Assembly (NCBI RefSeq): GCF_900091555.1
Contig: NZ_FMCX01000009.1
Coordinates: 62,001 to 126,000, forward strand
Length of the DNA: 64,000 nt
From: Micromonospora mirobrigensis
GTDB lineage: Bacteria; Actinomycetota; Actinomycetes; Mycobacteriales; Micromonosporaceae
Reading direction: 5' to 3'
Positions 34,837 to 44,484 of this stretch are shown piece by piece. Each line of letters opens with the position of its first letter. The stretch's first letter is position 1. Position numbers and translations under genes: made by a program. Below the pieces are notes generated by a model, which had not been told where the DNA came from, did not search any database, and worked only from the letters and a program-made list of their open reading frames with translations.

Positions 34837-36432
34837 TTGAAGGGTTCGAGGAGACGCCGCAGCTGGTTGCTCGCCGCCGGCCTCACCACAGCCGCGCTCG
34901 CGCTGCAGCCGTTGGCTGCCGGAGCGGCGGGCAGCACCAAGGCGAAGCCGGAGCCCGCGCCCGCGGCCCCGGCCGCCACCGACAGAGCGGGTGCCGCCGA
35001 CGGCCACAGCGCCACCCCGGCGCAACGGGCCCGGATGGCGGCCGAGGCGCCGCTGGCGAAGGTCGCGGCCCGCATCCGTACGGCGGCCGTGGCGAAACCC
35101 TCGGGCTTCGCCGGGGTGGAGCTGCGCGACGGTGCCGTCACGGTGTACTGGAAGGGCGACGTGCCCACCGACATGCAGCGGATGCTGGACGACGAGGGCC
35201 GCAAGGTGCCGGTCACGGTACGGCAGGCCGCCTGGTCCGCCAGCGAGATGTCCGGTGCCGCCACGGCCCTCGCCGGCCGCGTGCGGGCGGACAAGGCCCG
35301 GGCCGGCACCCTGCGCTCGGTGACCTCGCTGCGGTGGAGTATCCGGGGCGACGGCCTCACCGCCACAGTGGCGGACGGCGGGAAGACGCCGGCCGCCCTG
35401 CCGGACGTGGGCGTCCCGGTCACGGTGGTCGAGGAAACGGACCCGGCCGGCGCGTCGGGTCGCGGCGGATCCCCGGCGAGGAAGCCGGCAGCTGCAGCGG
35501 CGACGGGCACGGACAGCGCGTCGGCGACCGGCACCCTCGCGGGGGTCACCTGGCCGGACCCGAGCCGGCAGGACGACACGACACCGGCTTGGGGCGGGGC
35601 CCACCTGATCAATACCAACGCGACCGGTGGCAACCACGGCTGGCTGGTACGGCTGGCCGACGGCAATATCGCCGACGCGGACACCAAGTGGCACTGCACC
35701 TCCGGCTTCCCAGTGCTCGACAGCACGACGAACACCGAGCTGATGGTAGGTGCGGCGACCTGCGGGACGCCCGGCAACACCTACGTCGACCCGAGCGGTG
35801 ACGTCGTCAACGAGACGGCCGGGGTGAGCTCGGCCTGGTACCAACCGGGCCGCGGAGTGATTCTGACCAGACCCAAGGGCGGCGCGGAGCCGTTCATCTA
35901 TGACGGAGGAAGCTGGGGTCAGGACGGCTGGCAGATCGCCGGTTGGGAGGCGCCCATTACCGGTCAGCAGGTGTGTATCGCGGGTGCGGAGACCGGCACC
36001 TACTGCGAGGTGACGGTCAGCGAATTCGTCGGCAACCAGACCGCTTGGCTCGCCAATGCACAGGGTGGGTCAGACCAGGTCAGCGGCATGACGATGCTCT
36101 ACTCCCACCCGACCGGCAGTCCCATCGACCCCAACAAACGGGTGTGGACGCTCAAGGACGGTAGCCCCTGCAACGGGTACGAGTTCTTCTCCGATATTGA
36201 CTCCACCCAGTGTCCGAATCTGACGTTCCTTCCCGGTGACATGGGCGCAGCGGTCTACGTTCTGCCTGGCCAGGGCCCGCAGACCGGCGTGATCATCAAG
36301 GGCATGATCGCCCGGGTCCACAACGACAACCCCAACGACAGTTTCTGGCATCTGAGCATGGTCGGCACCAACGAGATCCAGACCGCCTTCCCGAGCGTGG
36401 TCCCGCTCACCGCCGCGAACGACCGGAAGTGA
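34837..36432 (+). CDS. Secreted S1-protease homologue lacking catalytic His and Ser
   Basis: The protein has 531 residues: a signal peptide (SWLLAAGLTTAALALQPLAAG), a pro-region (FAGVELRDGAVTVYWKGDVP, about 85-200), an Ala/Gly linker, and a C-terminal domain that follows the chymotrypsin/streptogrisin plan. The usual LTAGHC loop reads MVGAATC (Thr308 in place of His), and GDSGGP reads GDMGAA (Met469 in place of Ser). Proteolysis is therefore not expected; a binding role is more likely. The start is TTG at 34837 with GGAG upstream. The next gene begins 4 bases after its stop, so the two form an operon. Confidence 0.7.
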   Translation: MKGSRRRRSWLLAAGLTTAALALQPLAAGAAGSTKAKPEPAPAAPAATDRAGAADGHSATPAQRARMAAEAPLAKVAARIRTAAVAKPSGFAGVELRDGAVTVYWKGDVPTDMQRMLDDEGRKVPVTVRQAAWSASEMSGAATALAGRVRADKARAGTLRSVTSLRWSIRGDGLTATVADGGKTPAALPDVGVPVTVVEETDPAGASGRGGSPARKPAAAAATGTDSASATGTLAGVTWPDPSRQDDTTPAWGGAHLINTNATGGNHGWLVRLADGNIADADTKWHCTSGFPVLDSTTNTELMVGAATCGTPGNTYVDPSGDVVNETAGVSSAWYQPGRGVILTRPKGGAEPFIYDGGSWGQDGWQIAGWEAPITGQQVCIAGAETGTYCEVTVSEFVGNQTAWLANAQGGSDQVSGMTMLYSHPTGSPIDPNKRVWTLKDGSPCNGYEFFSDIDSTQCPNLTFLPGDMGAAVYVLPGQGPQTGVIIKGMIARVHNDNPNDSFWHLSMVGTNEIQTAFPSVVPLTAANDRK

Positions 36433-36436
36433 GGGG

Positions 36437-39406
36437 ATGAAGATGACTGCGCTCAACGTTTCCAGACGCCGCCTCGCCCTGCTGACCACCGGCGCGGTGA
36501 CTGTCAGCCTGCTTCAGGGCCCGATGGCCCAGGCCCGGCCGGAGCCGCAACCGACGCAGCAGCCCCGGGTGGGCACGGTGGCCGCCGCCGACCGGGACCG
36601 GGTGCTCGGCCGGAGCTGGCGCGGCTCCACCGACCGGGCCTGGACCACCGCCGGCGATGCCGACGGCTTCCACGTGCTGGTCGCCGACGCGGCCGACGGG
36701 TACGCCTGGCGTACGGCGGCGACGCTGCGCGAGGCCGGATTCGACACCGACCGGTGGATCGGCAACGCCTGCGTCACCTCGTCCGGCCGCCGGGCCGTCG
36801 TCGTGTACGCCCCACGCACCTTCACCAACAAGGCGGAGCTGAGCGCCCGGGGTGGCTTCACCGCCGTGGTCGACCTGTCCACCGGCGCGGTCACCAAGCT
36901 GCCCGTCACCACCAGCCTCGCCTACTTCAACCCGGGTTGCGGGGCTGGCGAGTCGGTGGCGCTGACCCAGGAGGGTGACGAGGAGCAGCCCGGCACCCGG
37001 CTGTTGCGCCTGGACGCCGAACGGGCTGAGGTGGGCCGCAAGGTGCAACTGAAGGGCCAGTTCACCTCGGCCGTGCCGAGCGGGGACGGCTTCGTCGGCG
37101 CGCTCGGCGACCGGTTGGCTTCGGTCGATGCGAAGGGCGGCGTACGCAATCTGGCGGCCAGCCGGGGCGTCCCGTTCGCGATCCGCCCCGACCGCGACGG
37201 CGGGGTGAACTTCCTGGAGTCGGCGGGCGGCACGATGCGGGCTCGTCGACTGACGAAGTCGAAGGTCACCACCCTGGCGGAGGGAAAGATGGGCGCCTTC
37301 GACCTGGAGCGCGGCGCGGCCGGGCGGGTGTTCCTGACCGGCCGACCCGCTGCCGTCAAGCGGCTGCCGGCCCCGGTCACCCGGTTGGCGGTGTCGGCCT
37401 CGGCCGAGGTCTCCACGACCGGCGGGTTGGCCTTCCAGCGGAAGATGACGGCGCAGGAGACCCTTCCCGGTGCCGCCACCCCGGCCGACGCGAAGGCGCC
37501 GGTCCAGTTGGACGCCCAGGTTCCGGCCACGGGGGACACGGTTGCCTTCCAGGTCACGCCGACGGCCACCACGCCAGCGGCGGCCACCCCCGCGCTCGGC
37601 GTCTCCCGTCCCGCCACGGCCGCCGGGCCGCAGTCCCGGACGGCGACGGCGGAGGCCACCACCGGCGACCTGTTTGAGCCGTACACGCCGCAGGACCCCG
37701 ATCCTTGGTGTGCGGTGCCGCGCAACGACATGGCGACGCAGGCCTACCACCCGCGCCCCCGGCAAATCGAGTGGGCGGTGGACTACGCCATCTTCGGCGC
37801 CCTCGCCCAGACCCGCCCGGCCAACTTCCGGGGCTTCGGTCTGCCGGCGTACTCCCCGCAGGGGATGTTCCCGCCGCGGACGCTGGCCGGCGGCAAGCAC
37901 GTGGCCGCGCAGATCATGCTGGGCATCTTGGCGCAAGAGTCGAACCTGTGGCAGGCGTCGCAGACCCAGTCCGGCGAGTACGGCAACCCGCTGATCGGCA
38001 ACTACTACGGGCGGCACTACTACGACGCGGACACCAGCGACGACTGGCGGATCCACTGGGACGAGGCGGACTGCGGCTACGGCGTCGGGCAGGTCACCGA
38101 CGGCATGCGCAAGGCCGGCAAGGAGAAGCCTGGCGAGACGGCGCGGCCGGCGGACCACCAGCGGGCCATCGCCTTGGACTACGCGGCGAACATCGCGGCG
38201 GCATTGCAGATCCTCCAGGACAAGTGGAACCAGACCTACAACGCCAACCTGCGGATCAACAACGCCGACCCGACCCGAATCGAGAACTGGTACTTCGCGG
38301 CGTGGGCGTACAACAGCGGCTTCTACCCGGACAAGGGTGACGGCTCGCCGTGGGGCGTGGGCTGGGGCAATAACCCCATCAACCCCCGGTACGACCCGGC
38401 GCGGCACCCGTTCCTGGACGTCGCGGACCCGTACAACGTGAACGACAACGTGCCGGTGTTCAGCGACGCCGCCCACCCGCAGGACTGGCCGTACCAGGAG
38501 AAGGTCATCGGCTGGGCGGCCCAGTCCATCGACACCGGCGACGACGGGGTCGGGTTCCGGACCGCGTGGTGGCTCGGCGATCCCCTGCAGGCCCGGCTGC
38601 GCCGGACCGCGCAGACCCCACCCTTCCTCAAGTTCTGCAACTTCACCAACACCTGTGACCCGATGCAGTCGGTCCAGCCGAACGCGCCGGGCATGGAGAC
38701 CGAGAAGCCCGGCCCGTGCCTGCACAAGAACAGTGCCGGCCAGTACGACCTGAAGTGCTGGTTCCACCTGCCGGTCATCTGGAAGGACGACTGCATCGAC
38801 AGTTGCGGCTTCGAGGGCATTCGGTACGACGTGCCGATGAACTACTCGGAGCCGACGGACGGCACCCACAACCCGCCGAAGTGCACGGCGAGCCAACTGC
38901 CCAGCAACGCGATCGTCGTGGACTTCATCCGGGCCGGGGCGAGCACGCCACGCTGTCCGGGCGTCACACCGAGAAATGACGGGACGGCGCAGTTGGAGTT
39001 CAAGGCCGGCTGGCCGGGCGAGTACACCTCGAAGATCGACTTCCATCAGCTCGACAACGGCATGGGGGGGCACCACTGGTTCACCCGGGCCCGGGCGTCG
39101 TACAAGAACCAGGTGATCGCCACGTGGAGCCCGCCGGTGGCGTACGCCGGGTGGACTGGGATCTACGCGTACATCCCGCAGACCGGGGCTCGCGCGCCGG
39201 ACGTGGTGTACGACATTAAGACGGGGGACGGCCGGATCCGGCACGTGACGGTGGATCAGGAGTTCCACCGCAATTCCTGGGTGTTCCTCGGTAACTACCA
39301 GCTCCGCTCCGGGTCGAGCGTCACGCTCGACTCGTTCAAGCCGGCGCCGTCGGAGAAGACGATCGGCTTCGACGCGATTGGGTTCGTGCCGGGGGGAGGG
39401 TCCTAG
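36437..39406 (+). CDS. Large secreted protein with transglycosylase-like and golvesin-like domains
   Basis: The protein has 989 residues. A signal peptide (to about residue 33) is followed by a beta-rich domain (about 50-330; WIGNACVTSSGRRAVVVYAP, LAYFNPGCGAGE), a linker, a lysozyme/SLT-like domain (about 410-720) with the probable catalytic glutamate in ILAQESNLWQA (Glu501) and DCGYGVGQVTDGMR, and a C-terminal golvesin-type beta domain (MGGHHWFTRARASY, SWVFLGNYQLRSGSSVTL). It probably acts on or binds the cell wall outside the cell. It is close in sequence to the larger protein at 39723, and is in an operon with the protease homologue upstream. Confidence 0.78.
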   Translation: MKMTALNVSRRRLALLTTGAVTVSLLQGPMAQARPEPQPTQQPRVGTVAAADRDRVLGRSWRGSTDRAWTTAGDADGFHVLVADAADGYAWRTAATLREAGFDTDRWIGNACVTSSGRRAVVVYAPRTFTNKAELSARGGFTAVVDLSTGAVTKLPVTTSLAYFNPGCGAGESVALTQEGDEEQPGTRLLRLDAERAEVGRKVQLKGQFTSAVPSGDGFVGALGDRLASVDAKGGVRNLAASRGVPFAIRPDRDGGVNFLESAGGTMRARRLTKSKVTTLAEGKMGAFDLERGAAGRVFLTGRPAAVKRLPAPVTRLAVSASAEVSTTGGLAFQRKMTAQETLPGAATPADAKAPVQLDAQVPATGDTVAFQVTPTATTPAAATPALGVSRPATAAGPQSRTATAEATTGDLFEPYTPQDPDPWCAVPRNDMATQAYHPRPRQIEWAVDYAIFGALAQTRPANFRGFGLPAYSPQGMFPPRTLAGGKHVAAQIMLGILAQESNLWQASQTQSGEYGNPLIGNYYGRHYYDADTSDDWRIHWDEADCGYGVGQVTDGMRKAGKEKPGETARPADHQRAIALDYAANIAAALQILQDKWNQTYNANLRINNADPTRIENWYFAAWAYNSGFYPDKGDGSPWGVGWGNNPINPRYDPARHPFLDVADPYNVNDNVPVFSDAAHPQDWPYQEKVIGWAAQSIDTGDDGVGFRTAWWLGDPLQARLRRTAQTPPFLKFCNFTNTCDPMQSVQPNAPGMETEKPGPCLHKNSAGQYDLKCWFHLPVIWKDDCIDSCGFEGIRYDVPMNYSEPTDGTHNPPKCTASQLPSNAIVVDFIRAGASTPRCPGVTPRNDGTAQLEFKAGWPGEYTSKIDFHQLDNGMGGHHWFTRARASYKNQVIATWSPPVAYAGWTGIYAYIPQTGARAPDVVYDIKTGDGRIRHVTVDQEFHRNSWVFLGNYQLRSGSSVTLDSFKPAPSEKTIGFDAIGFVPGGGS

Positions 39407-39418
39407 GCGGAAAACCGG

Positions 39419-39450
39419 GACGGGCCGCCGGATCACTCCGGCGGCCCGTC
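39419..39450 (+). terminator. Perfect 13-bp hairpin after the first golvesin-type gene
   Basis: Arms at 39419-39431 and 39438-39450 (GACGGGCCGCCGG and its complement) flank ATCACT, 12 bases after the stop codon. The remaining 270 bases before the next gene hold no recognisable gene; they should carry a promoter for the paralogue. Confidence 0.65.
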
Positions 39451-39722
39451 GTCCGCGTTCAGTCCGAGCACCAGCCCGTCTCGCCCAGGTGACCGGCGAG
39501 GGTCTCCTCGCACATGAGCGTGGTGGGCATGCTCCGACGACCCAACGGTCGGCCGTACCGAGGCGCCCCATTGTCGGTCGATGATCGATCGATGGAACAT
39601 CGATGGCCGTCCCCGCGAGACTTGCCCGGCGAACAAGCCCGGCACCGGTCGGCCGCACCTCACGTTCTCCCCACCGGCCCAACCTGGCCTGCGTGGCGTC
39701 CACGCGCACGAGGAGGTAGAGA

Positions 39723-42700
39723 GTGCACAGTCATCGATGGCGTACGGCTGCGGGGGTTTCCCTCGCAGCGGCGCTGCTGGCGACGTCGGGGACGGCGGTG
39801 GCGCAAGCCGCACCGCACCCCGACCGTCCGGCACAACCGCCCCGACCACCCGCACCGGCGGCGGTGCCGGAGGCCGAGCGGACCGCCGTGCTCGGTGCCG
39901 ACTGGAAGTCGTCGCCGGACCGGGCCTGGTTCACCAGCGGTGACTCGACCGGCTTCCACATCCTGATCGCCGATGCCGCGGGCGGCTACCGCTGGCGGAC
40001 CCTGGCCACCCTGGCGGAGCCGGGGTTCGAGGCCGACCGGTGGATCGGCAACGCCTGCCTCACCGGTTCGGGCCGTACCCTCGTAGTGGTCTACGCCCCG
40101 AGGACGTTCACCAACAAGACCGACCTGTTCGACCGGGGTGGTTTCACGGCCACGGTCGACATGCGCAGCGGCGCCGTGACGAAACTGCCGATCCAGACCT
40201 CGCTGGCCTACTTCAACCCCGGTTGTGGCGCGGGTGAGCAGGCCCTCCTGGCGCAGTTCGACGAGAGACGGGGGCGCACACGGCTCATCCGCGTGGACGC
40301 GGCGGCCCGCAAGCTGAAGGAGCGCGTCGTCGTACCCGGTCAGCTCGGTGCGGCGGTGCCGACGGCCGGCGGGATCGTCGCCGCCGACAATGGCGCGCTG
40401 GTCCGGGTGGCGGCCGACGGCACCCGCCAGGTGATCGCCCCGGCGCGCGGGGTGCCGTTCAAGCTCGCCGCGGACGCTGACGGCGGTGTCGTCTTCCTGG
40501 AGCAGGTGGGCCGAGACCGGGTGGCAGTCCGCCGGACCACGGTGCCCGCCGCGATCCGGGCCGGGTCGGGGCAGCGCGCGGGGTCTTCCCTCGGCACGGT
40601 GAGCACGCTGGCCACCGGCGGTCTGGCCGAGTTCGACGTGACCTCCGGCCGGGGCGGCCGGGTGTACGTGACCGGCGCCGCCCAGGCCGGGGCCACCCAG
40701 GCCCGGGGTACGGGCGTCGGCAGCGTGTTGATGCTCGCCGTGGCGAAGGGCAGCCGGGTCTCCACCCACGGTCGGCTGGCCGTGTCCTCGATCGGTGCGC
40801 CCGCCCGCCCGGATCCGGCGCAACCGGATCAGCCGGTCGCCGCCGAGCAGCCGTTGACCATCTCGGCCGAGGCCGTCGGCAACGGAAAGGCGCTCACCTT
40901 CTCCGCCGGGTCGGGCGACACGGCCCAGGACGACCAGGGGCCTGCCTCGGGTCGGACCGTCAGCCCCGCGCTCGGTGCCGGCGCGGCGAAGGCGGGGGCG
41001 CGGACCCTCGGCGACCCGGGCAGCCCGGCCGACTTCGCCGACCGCTACTGCTCGGTGCCCCGCAACGACCCCCGCAACCAGGCGATGCAGCCCAAGCCAC
41101 GACAGGTGGAGTGGGCGGTCGACCAGGCCGTGCGGGGGGTGCTCACCGTGAGCCGGCCGGCGAACTGGAAAAACCTGGGCATGCCGGCCTACACCCCGCA
41201 GGGGCTCTTCCCCTCGCGCACCCTGTCCGCCGGGGGCTACGTGCCGGCACAGGTGATGCTCGGCATCACGGCGCAGGAGTCGAACCTCTGGCAGGCGGCC
41301 CGGTTCGCGGTGCCCGGAGTGACGGCGAACCCGTTGATCGGCAACTACTACGGGATCAACGTGTACAACAGCACGACCGCCGACGACTGGACCATCCGGT
41401 GGTCGGACGCGGACTGCGGTTACGGCGTCACCCAGTTGACCGACGGCATGCGGCTGGCCGGCCGGACCAAGCCCGGTGAGACGGCCCTCCCGTACGACAC
41501 GCAGCGGGCGGTGGCGCTGGACTTCGCCGCGAACGTGGCCGGTGGCCTGCGGGTCCTCCAGGACAAATGGAACCAGACCCGCAGTGCCGGTCTCATCGTC
41601 AACAACGGCGACGCCTCCAAGATCGAGAACTGGTTCTTCGCGGTCTGGGCGTACAACTCGGGTTTCTACCCCCAGGCGGAGGCCGGCGCGAACGGCGGAG
41701 CGTGGGGCGTCGGCTGGGCCAACAATCCCGTCAACCCCAAGTACCCGGCGAATCGCACCGCCTTCCTGGACGTCAGCTATGAGGACGCGGCCCATCCGCA
41801 GGACTGGCCCTACCCGGAGAAGGTGATGGGCTGGGCGGGACACCCGGTCGAGATCCTGGAGAGCCCGGGCACCCTGGTGGCCGGATACCGGGCGGCGTGG
41901 TGGAACGGTGACGGGACGGTCGGGTTGCAGAACCGGTCCCGGGTCAAGCCTCCGGTGACGCAGTTCTGCGACACCACCAACAACTGCGTGCCGGGCGGCA
42001 AGTACGTCCCGAACGACCCGTCGGTCGCCGGCGAGCCGGCCGGCCCCTGCGCCCACAAGAACAGCCTCGGCAACTATGACCTCAAGTGTTGGTACAACCA
42101 GCCGAGCACGTGGAAGCCGGACTGCAGCTTCAGCTGCGGCAACGAGGTGCTGCGGTTCGACCCCGGCTACGCCTACCAGGACGACGGGACCGCGTACCCG
42201 CCCCGCTGCACGCTGGACGGCCTGCCGAGCAACGCCCAGATCGTGGACGACGTTCCGGACGGCACACCGTCGGTCCGGCCCAACTGCGGTCGACCGTGGA
42301 CCAACGCGGGCACCTTTGCGTTCACCTACAAGCCCGACGGGTCGGGCCAGTACCCGGGCAAGATCGACACCCATCAGATCGGCGGTGGATTCGGCGGACA
42401 CTTCTGGTTCACCCACACCAGGACGGCCGCCGACGAGGGTGGAAAGCTCGAGGTCAAGGCGACCTGGAAGCTCGACACGACCCGCAATGGTCCAATGGTG
42501 ATCTATGCAGCCCTACCGGATCACGGCGCACACGTCCAGTCCGCCAGGTATGTCGTCAAGACGGCGGCCGGCGACCGGACGCGCGTCATCAAACAGCCGG
42601 GCCAGGGGAACCGCTGGGTGTCGCTCGGCGCCTTCATGTTCAACGGTGTCCCCGAGGTCAGCCTCAGCTCGGTGACGCCGAACGGCGACGGGACGCAGGA

Positions 42701-44036
42701 CCTCGCCTTCGACGCGATGGCCTTCGTGCCGACGACCGGCACCTTCCGCGAGGAGGCGCTCGAGGCGGTAGCGGTCTTCGACGAGAACGAGAACATCGAC
42801 ACCTCTTGGCCCTCCTCGTGGCTCGCCGGTCCGCTCAGCAGCCGGCAGGACCTGTACGACTGGGCCCTCGCCAGGGCGGACGCGATCACCCAGCTCCCGG
42901 ACTGCCCGTCATCGCTCGGGTGCGCGCCGGCACCTCTGCGTACGTGGGCGGGGACCTGGAAGAACGAGGTCCTCCTGGCCGGCACCGACCCGGTCGACCA
43001 TCCGCTCGGCAACAGCATGGGTCGCTGGATCGGCTTCGCCCAGCCGTACACCGACCGACCGACCAGCAGTACCCGGCCGGCGCACTTCGACGACGACGAT
43101 CGGACCAAGGGCCGCACCAAGGCCACTGTCTCGTTCCTCGTCGACGGTGCCGGGAAGATCGTCGCGGGCAGCGAATACGCGGAGTACGAGCACCGCACCG
43201 GGAACACCCACCTACCGAGGTTCGTCCTCGATCTCTTCGACGCGGTCGCGGCGAGCTACGGCATCGCGAAGCCCGACCTGGAGTACCGGATCCGCGACCT
43301 GAACGCCCATGACGGGTTGTACACGAGCGTCAGCCCGACGATGAACGGAGGGATCCTGCCCGGCCGGGAGTACGCCCATGTCGGAAGGGCACCGGTCGCG
43401 GTGGATGCCAGTGGCAACCCGTCGACGACCGACGCGACCTGCGTGGCGTCGCTCGTCACCGCCGGTGGATCGATCGGCTACCGGCCGATGCTGAGCGCGG
43501 ACGGCCCGGACGCGGGGATGTCGGCCTGGGAAGACAAGCTGGCCGACAAGCCGTACCCGCTACGGGCTGTCGTGGAGGACATCCGGGAGATGTTCTTCAA
43601 CAGCGGCATCCTGCCCGGCCTGGATGCGAGCCCGATGAAGGTCGCCCCACCGATCTGGCAGGAGCTACACTTCAAAGCCTGTGCGGACGGTTCGATCCAG
43701 CAGAACAACGGACTGCCCATCCTGCGGTCCAGCTGGATGCCGGACCAGTACCTCTACCACAACGGTCAGGCGATGACCATGACCGGTGCCAGCACCACCA
43801 GCAACCAACCGGCCCTGCAGGGCGACTTCCAGAAGTTCAGCAACTCGCCCGACCCGAGCAACAACTTCCCGGCTTGGCCGAACCCGTTCGGTCCGTGCGA
43901 TGTGGCGACCGAACGCTCCGCCAATCCGTGGAACATGTCGGCTGCGGACCCACGCCAGGGGGCGGGGTACAACCCGGACAGTGGGCACTTCTGCCTGGAC
44001 AAGAACCTGCCGGGCGACCCCTCGCACAGCAACTGA
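39723..44036 (+). CDS. Very large secreted transglycosylase/golvesin-type protein with an added C-terminal domain
   Basis: The protein has 1437 residues. Residues 1 to about 1010 repeat the plan of the upstream paralogue: signal peptide, beta-rich domain (WIGNACLTGSGRTLVVVYAP), SLT-like domain with ITAQESNLWQAA (Glu519) and DCGYGVTQLTDGMR, and a golvesin-type domain (FGGHFWFTHTRTAADEGG). A further 430 residues (EEALEAVAVFDENENIDTSW to the end) have no counterpart in the paralogue and no family I recognise; this part is rich in Asp, Trp and Pro with several cysteines. Start is GTG at 39723 after GAGGAGG. The role is probably at the cell surface. Confidence 0.78.
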   Translation: MHSHRWRTAAGVSLAAALLATSGTAVAQAAPHPDRPAQPPRPPAPAAVPEAERTAVLGADWKSSPDRAWFTSGDSTGFHILIADAAGGYRWRTLATLAEPGFEADRWIGNACLTGSGRTLVVVYAPRTFTNKTDLFDRGGFTATVDMRSGAVTKLPIQTSLAYFNPGCGAGEQALLAQFDERRGRTRLIRVDAAARKLKERVVVPGQLGAAVPTAGGIVAADNGALVRVAADGTRQVIAPARGVPFKLAADADGGVVFLEQVGRDRVAVRRTTVPAAIRAGSGQRAGSSLGTVSTLATGGLAEFDVTSGRGGRVYVTGAAQAGATQARGTGVGSVLMLAVAKGSRVSTHGRLAVSSIGAPARPDPAQPDQPVAAEQPLTISAEAVGNGKALTFSAGSGDTAQDDQGPASGRTVSPALGAGAAKAGARTLGDPGSPADFADRYCSVPRNDPRNQAMQPKPRQVEWAVDQAVRGVLTVSRPANWKNLGMPAYTPQGLFPSRTLSAGGYVPAQVMLGITAQESNLWQAARFAVPGVTANPLIGNYYGINVYNSTTADDWTIRWSDADCGYGVTQLTDGMRLAGRTKPGETALPYDTQRAVALDFAANVAGGLRVLQDKWNQTRSAGLIVNNGDASKIENWFFAVWAYNSGFYPQAEAGANGGAWGVGWANNPVNPKYPANRTAFLDVSYEDAAHPQDWPYPEKVMGWAGHPVEILESPGTLVAGYRAAWWNGDGTVGLQNRSRVKPPVTQFCDTTNNCVPGGKYVPNDPSVAGEPAGPCAHKNSLGNYDLKCWYNQPSTWKPDCSFSCGNEVLRFDPGYAYQDDGTAYPPRCTLDGLPSNAQIVDDVPDGTPSVRPNCGRPWTNAGTFAFTYKPDGSGQYPGKIDTHQIGGGFGGHFWFTHTRTAADEGGKLEVKATWKLDTTRNGPMVIYAALPDHGAHVQSARYVVKTAAGDRTRVIKQPGQGNRWVSLGAFMFNGVPEVSLSSVTPNGDGTQDLAFDAMAFVPTTGTFREEALEAVAVFDENENIDTSWPSSWLAGPLSSRQDLYDWALARADAITQLPDCPSSLGCAPAPLRTWAGTWKNEVLLAGTDPVDHPLGNSMGRWIGFAQPYTDRPTSSTRPAHFDDDDRTKGRTKATVSFLVDGAGKIVAGSEYAEYEHRTGNTHLPRFVLDLFDAVAASYGIAKPDLEYRIRDLNAHDGLYTSVSPTMNGGILPGREYAHVGRAPVAVDASGNPSTTDATCVASLVTAGGSIGYRPMLSADGPDAGMSAWEDKLADKPYPLRAVVEDIREMFFNSGILPGLDASPMKVAPPIWQELHFKACADGSIQQNNGLPILRSSWMPDQYLYHNGQAMTMTGASTTSNQPALQGDFQKFSNSPDPSNNFPAWPNPFGPCDVATERSANPWNMSAADPRQGAGYNPDSGHFCLDKNLPGDPSHSN

Positions 44037-44050
44037 CCTAAGGTCTATCG

Positions 44051-44314
44051 GTGATCGTACTCTTCCTGCTCCTCGGGTTGATCGCCGTCGTGTCGACCGT
44101 GGTGGCAGCACTGCCACTGCGGTCGGCACGGCTGCGTTGCGCCCTGCTCACGGTCCACGTCGCGGTCTCGGTGGCGGTGATGGCGGAGCTGAACGGTCCG
44201 TGGCAATTGGAGGCCATGGTCTTCGGCCCGGGCCTGCTGGTGGCTGTGGTCCGGCTGCTCATTATGGCGTACCGGGCCCTTGGACTGCCTGTCCCCCGCC
44301 CCAGCGGGGATTGA
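44051..44314 (+). CDS. Small membrane protein with three predicted helices
   Basis: The protein has 87 residues. The sequence is almost wholly hydrophobic: VLFLLLGLIAVVSTVVAALP, LLTVHVAVSVAVMAEL and VFGPGLLVAVVRLLIMAY, with a short polar end. The GTG at 44051 has AAGG upstream and lies 14 bases after the large secreted protein, suggesting co-transcription. I do not recognise the family. Confidence 0.55.
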   Translation: MIVLFLLLGLIAVVSTVVAALPLRSARLRCALLTVHVAVSVAVMAELNGPWQLEAMVFGPGLLVAVVRLLIMAYRALGLPVPRPSGD

Positions 44315-44440
44315 CCAACACATCTGTGATGGGGTTCTGCTCCCCGCTTGCCTGTTTCTCCTGCCCGCACAGGCTCACCGAAAGATCCTCAAGACGTCCG
44401 CGTGCGCCGGGAGCCGTCACAGTGTGGCCAGCAACTCAGC

Positions 44441-44468
44441 GACGGCGGCCGGATCTCCGGCCGCCGTC
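44441..44468 (-). terminator. Perfect hairpin downstream of ponA
   Basis: Arms of 12 bases (GACGGCGGCCGG and its complement) at 44441-44452 and 44457-44468 enclose ATCT, 17 bases after the ponA stop on its strand. It may act in both directions, since the small membrane protein gene converges here. Confidence 0.6.
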
Positions 44469-44484
44469 GGCGGTGCTGAGGCGA

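Noticed and set aside
36407..39709. Antisense open frame of 1100 codons opposite the first golvesin-type gene, and a similar 918-codon frame opposite the second
   Set aside because: Both are Arg/Gly/Val/Leu-rich shadow frames produced by GC-rich codon bias. They show no family motif, and the sense strand encodes clear secreted proteins.
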